DNA of 64,000 nucleotides from Paenibacillus allorhizosphaerae (GTDB lineage: Bacteria; Bacillota; Bacilli; Paenibacillales; NBRC-103111). A program made the position numbers and the translations under genes. How positions within the stretch are numbered: the stretch's first letter is position 1; the number at the start of each line of letters is the position of its first letter. The DNA lies in assembly GCF_910594985.1 (NCBI RefSeq), contig NZ_CAJVCE010000008.1:257163-321162 (forward strand), written 5' to 3'. The notes under the pieces are model-generated. The model saw only the letters and a program-made list of their open reading frames with translations, was not told the origin of the DNA and ran no database searches. Below are positions 61,364 to 64,000 of this stretch, piece by piece.

Positions 61364-61422
61364 CGTTATTCCTCCATAAGTAAAGAAGTAGTGATCGTAC
61401 GTTTGCCTTGCGTCTTGTGAAA

Positions 61423-61451
61423 ATTATACAAGCGACCAGGAGCGCATACAA
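61423..61451 (-). promoter_or_regulatory. Sigma-A-like promoter of the dehydrogenase gene
   Basis: On the minus strand TTGTAT (61451-61446), 17 bases, TATAAT (61428-61423). The rest of the 284-base divergent gap (61364-61647) shows no convincing palindrome or second promoter. Confidence 0.65.
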
Positions 61452-61647
61452 TCGGATCAGCTGACGAAAAAATGACCAAAATAGAGTTCTTGCGGGCGTA
61501 TGTAAGTACGAGCCGGAATGTATTCATATTTTGGCAATTAATCGATTTGTCCGGCGGAAATCTCTGGTTTACAATAGCACTGTCTGGTGAATTTTGTTAT
61601 TTTGATCTTGTAATCGACAGTATCGGAAACGAAAGGGAGCGAACACA

Positions 61648-62463
61648 ATGGACTTGGCTTTGAGCATGTGGAGCGTGCACCGGACAGCGAAGGAAAAAGG
61701 GTGGCGCGCCATCGACTTCCTGCAATTTTGCGAAGCGGAAGGATACCGGAAGGTCGAGCTGCTTGCCCATTTTTGGCAGGATGCGGCGCGCGAGCTGGAG
61801 GAAACGGCAGCCTGCGCGGAGCAATGCGGCATTACCGTCGTCAGCTATGCCGTCAGCAACAATTTTGTAAGTCCGGACCCGGAAGCGCGACGGAAATCGC
61901 TGCTCCAGATAACGGAAGCGTTTCCTGTTGCGCTAAGCCTCGGAACCCGCACGATTCGCGTATTCGCCGGGAATTTGCTGGATGGAATCGAATATGGCGA
62001 CGCGTGGCAATGGATCGTCGATGGACTCGGTGCAGCCGCCAAAGAAGCGGAGGCAGCGGGCATGTCGTTGTGCCTTGAAAATCATGGGAAGCTTGCGGGT
62101 AAAGGAGAGCAGGTCCGGCACATCATTGAAGCGGTCGGTTCGCCTGCGCTTAAATCAACGCTCGACGTCGGCAACTTTTTGCTCGTTGACGAAGATCCGG
62201 TTCACGCCACACGCTCGCTGTTGCCATATATCGGCCACGTCCATGTGAAGGACTTCAAGAAAAGCGACGGCGGGCGGTACAAATCGCTCCAGAACGTAAC
62301 GTTCGACGGAGTACCGGCAGGCAACGGGGACGTCGATATCCCCGCTATTCTCGGTTTGTTAAAGCAGTTTGGATACGGCGGGTCCTACGTCCTGGAGTAC
62401 GAAGGGCAGGGCATTGAAGCGGACGGAATTCGCGAAAGCTACCGCAATATGAATTTACTTTAG
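61648..62463 (+). CDS. Sugar phosphate isomerase/epimerase, TIM-barrel (copy 2)
   Basis: 271 residues, preceded by AAAGGGAG. Barrel features: FLQFCEAEGYRKVELLAHFW, SLCLENHGKLAGKGEQ, STLDVGNFLLVDEDPVHA, YIGHVHVKDFKK and SYVLEYEGQG, with Glu, Asp, His and Glu metal ligands in place. It is co-directional with and 15 bases from the Gfo/Idh/MocA gene. Paralog of 45461-46318, with clear sequence divergence. Probable role: isomerisation or dehydration of a keto-cyclitol or keto-sugar. Confidence 0.92.
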   Translation: MDLALSMWSVHRTAKEKGWRAIDFLQFCEAEGYRKVELLAHFWQDAARELEETAACAEQCGITVVSYAVSNNFVSPDPEARRKSLLQITEAFPVALSLGTRTIRVFAGNLLDGIEYGDAWQWIVDGLGAAAKEAEAAGMSLCLENHGKLAGKGEQVRHIIEAVGSPALKSTLDVGNFLLVDEDPVHATRSLLPYIGHVHVKDFKKSDGGRYKSLQNVTFDGVPAGNGDVDIPAILGLLKQFGYGGSYVLEYEGQGIEADGIRESYRNMNLL

Positions 62464-62478
62464 GAGGCAGGCTTACAT

Positions 62479-63540
62479 ATGGGTAACAAATTAAAAGTAG
62501 GCGTTATCGGCGTCGGTTCGATTTCGGAACATCATATCAAATCGTACTTGAATAACAAGGAAGTCGTGCTGCATGCGTTTTGCGACAGCAACGAAACTCG
62601 CGTCAAGCAAAAAGCGGAGAAACACGGCGTCGCCAAAACGTATACGGATTATCGCGACCTTTTAGCTGATCCGGAGATCGATGCTGTGAGCATTTGCACT
62701 TGGAATAATTCGCATGCGCCGATCAGCATTGCCGCGGTTGAGGCGGGCAAGCATGTGCTCGTGGAGAAGCCGTTATGCAAATCGGTCGAAGAAGCGCTGC
62801 AGGTGCAGGAAGCCGTGAAACGTTCCGGGAAAGTGCTCCAGGTCGGATTCGTGCGCCGTTTTGGAACGAATACCGAAGTGCTGAAAACCTTTTTGGACAA
62901 TGGGGATCTCGGTGAAATTTATTACGCGAAAGCGACCTGCATTCGCCGTTTGGGCAATCCGGGAGGATGGTTCTCCGATATTGAACGTTCCGGCGGAGGA
63001 CCGCTGATCGATCTTGGCGTTCATTTTATCGATTTGTGCTGGTATTTGATGGGCAAGCCGAAAGTAAAAACGATCAGCGGAAGCACGTTCAAACGTCTTG
63101 GCAACAGGTCGAACGTTCGCAACCTCAATTTCTACAAAGCGGCCGACTATAATGCCGAACATAACGATGTCGAGGACTTGGCTTCGGCGTTCATCCGCTT
63201 TGAGAACGGGGCTACGTTGACAGTAGACGTAAGCTTTACCCTTCATGCCAAAAAAGACGAAGTTTCGGTCAAACTGTACGGGGATAAAGGCGGAGCAGAG
63301 GTCGAGCCGGAATTCTCGATCGTCTCGGAGAAGCACGATACGATTTTGAACATCACTCCGCAAATCAATCAGCTCGGCTTTGATTTCGCCCGCGGCTTTC
63401 AGGAGGAAATCAACGGTTTCGTCAGCGCATGCTTCGGCCGGACGGAAACCAGAAGCCCTGTAGAAGACGGCGTAGAAGTGATGAAAATGCTGTGCGGCAT
63501 TTACGAATCCGCCCGCTTGGGACGCGAAGTGGAGTTGTAG
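62479..63540 (+). CDS. Gfo/Idh/MocA-family oxidoreductase (copy 2)
   Basis: 353 residues. NAD(P) fold VGVIGVGSISEHHIKSYLNN, catalytic Lys in LVEKPLCKSVEEA, then GGWFSDIERSGGGPLIDLGVHFIDLCWYL. AGGAGG precedes the ATG. Probably co-transcribed with the upstream isomerase. Paralog of 47726-48913. A strong hairpin separates it from the convergent enolase-superfamily gene. Confidence 0.95.
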   Translation: MGNKLKVGVIGVGSISEHHIKSYLNNKEVVLHAFCDSNETRVKQKAEKHGVAKTYTDYRDLLADPEIDAVSICTWNNSHAPISIAAVEAGKHVLVEKPLCKSVEEALQVQEAVKRSGKVLQVGFVRRFGTNTEVLKTFLDNGDLGEIYYAKATCIRRLGNPGGWFSDIERSGGGPLIDLGVHFIDLCWYLMGKPKVKTISGSTFKRLGNRSNVRNLNFYKAADYNAEHNDVEDLASAFIRFENGATLTVDVSFTLHAKKDEVSVKLYGDKGGAEVEPEFSIVSEKHDTILNITPQINQLGFDFARGFQEEINGFVSACFGRTETRSPVEDGVEVMKMLCGIYESARLGREVEL

Positions 63541-63550
63541 GATCAAACAT

Positions 63551-63586
63551 AAAGGCGGTATCGGACCTAAGGTCCGAGCCGCCTTT
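63551..63586. terminator. Bidirectional terminator
   Basis: AAAGGCGG and CCGCCTTT enclose a second helix CGGACC/GGTCCG with a 3-base loop. A-rich and T-rich ends make it usable in both directions between convergent genes. Confidence 0.85.
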
Positions 63587-63592
63587 ACATCG

Positions 63593-64000
63593 TTATACGT
63601 ATGTATACTTATCAATCTTGTGCATGGAAACGTCGCAGCCGGTGCCGGGGCTTCCCGACAGCCGGATCGTGCCGCTTTCCAGGTCCGGGTAGCTTTCGAC
63701 GGGATCGTCCGCCAGAAAGAAAGGACCGTTCAGGTCGACCGGCGTTCGAATTTGCAGGTGCTGGAACAATTGAGCCGAGGCCGACAGACCGAGCCTTGAC
63801 TCCGTCAAGCCGCCACCGAGCAGTCCGAGGCCGGAAGCTTTGGCGATTTCGCCGCACAGTTTGGCACCGGACAATCCGCCCATTTTCGTTACTTTCACGA
63901 CAATCGTATCGCACGCTTCCAGACGGATCGCCTGCAGCGTATCCCCTGGGGACCAGACGCTCTCGTCGAGTGCGATCGGGATGCCGATCTTTCTTCGCAG
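63593..64000 (-). CDS. Enolase-superfamily enzyme, C-terminal part (continues beyond window)
   Basis: The minus-strand frame runs to the right edge and ends at TAA 63593: about 135 residues. It reads GIPIALDESVWSPGDTLQAI (metal-ligand Asp-Glu-Ser), DTIVVKVTKMGGLSGAKLCG (catalytic Lys), GLLGGGLTESRLGLSASAQL and LNGPFFLADDP, the normal end of the muconate-cycloisomerase group. It completes the second set of the four enzyme families, whose first set is at 44455-48913. Confidence 0.88.
   Translation of the reverse strand: MRRKIGIPIALDESVWSPGDTLQAIRLEACDTIVVKVTKMGGLSGAKLCGEIAKASGLGLLGGGLTESRLGLSASAQLFQHLQIRTPVDLNGPFFLADDPVESYPDLESGTIRLSGSPGTGCDVSMHKIDKYTYV

Overview
The window looks like a chromosomal stretch of a spore-forming, low-to-mid GC Firmicute of the Paenibacillus/Cohnella kind. 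Supporting signs are a full-length CwlJ-type spore cortex hydrolase, two T-box leaders, strong AGGAGG-type ribosome binding sites, sigma-A promoters with 17-base spacers, a perfect catabolite-repression (cre) box, and many paralogous family-1 sugar-binding lipoproteins with AraC, LacI and GntR-type sugar regulators. I see no rRNA, tRNA, intact insertion sequence, prophage or CRISPR array.

Layout. 0-4.6 kb: end of a sugar-binding lipoprotein, a GntR/LacI hybrid repressor and a divergent GH38 alpha-mannosidase. 4.8-9.9 kb: TetR regulator with a palindrome inside its own promoter, then a small chemosensory operon (MCP, CheW, CheA) with no CheY, CheB or CheR nearby. 10.0-11.3 kb: a second sugar-binding lipoprotein behind a cre-like box. 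11.5-14.8 kb: an exported SLH-like/Lipoprotein_15/cupredoxin fusion followed by an ECF sigma factor and its RskA-type anti-sigma factor. 14.8-19.1 kb: an unidentified gene remnant, a purine-type deaminase pair, a subtilisin-like protease and a small basic protein. 19.2-22.7 kb: T-box controlled ileS of the long, type-2 kind. 22.8-26.0 kb: GNAT enzyme, a heavily frameshifted VOC-like pseudogene and an AraC/GyrI regulator. 26.2-37.8 kb: a polysaccharide-use locus with LacI regulator, operator-like palindromes, strong promoter, lipoprotein remnant plus intact lipoprotein, Tat-exported beta-helix protein, FAD oxidoreductase, second GH38 alpha-mannosidase and SGNH esterase. 37.9-42.6 kb: alpha/beta hydrolase, PaiB-like remnant, then promoter, T-box and glyQS. 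42.7-48.9 kb: phosphoesterase, AraC regulator and a four-gene acid-sugar or cyclitol operon. 49-57 kb: lipoprotein hydrolase, phosphotransferase, a probable 110-nt structured RNA, two convergent sugar-binding lipoproteins, a frameshifted GH67-like hydrolase and an AraC regulator. 57.3-60.2 kb: an exported protein with four 104-residue repeats, a GNAT enzyme and cwlJ. 60.4-64.0 kb: a second set of the same four enzyme families seen at 44-49 kb.

How it fits together. Most of the window is accessory carbohydrate metabolism: exported binding proteins capture oligosaccharides, mannosidases and esterases trim them, and two parallel sets of 2-hydroxyacid dehydrogenase, TIM-barrel isomerase, Gfo/Idh/MocA dehydrogenase and enolase-superfamily dehydratase probably process an oxidised sugar or cyclitol. 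No permease or ATPase gene accompanies any of the five binding proteins, so they must borrow permeases encoded elsewhere. Housekeeping islands (ileS, glyQS, cwlJ) are interspersed. Several decayed genes (15.1, 23.8-24.6, 27.7, 39.2, 51.5 and 54.7-56.2 kb) show ongoing turnover of the accessory content.
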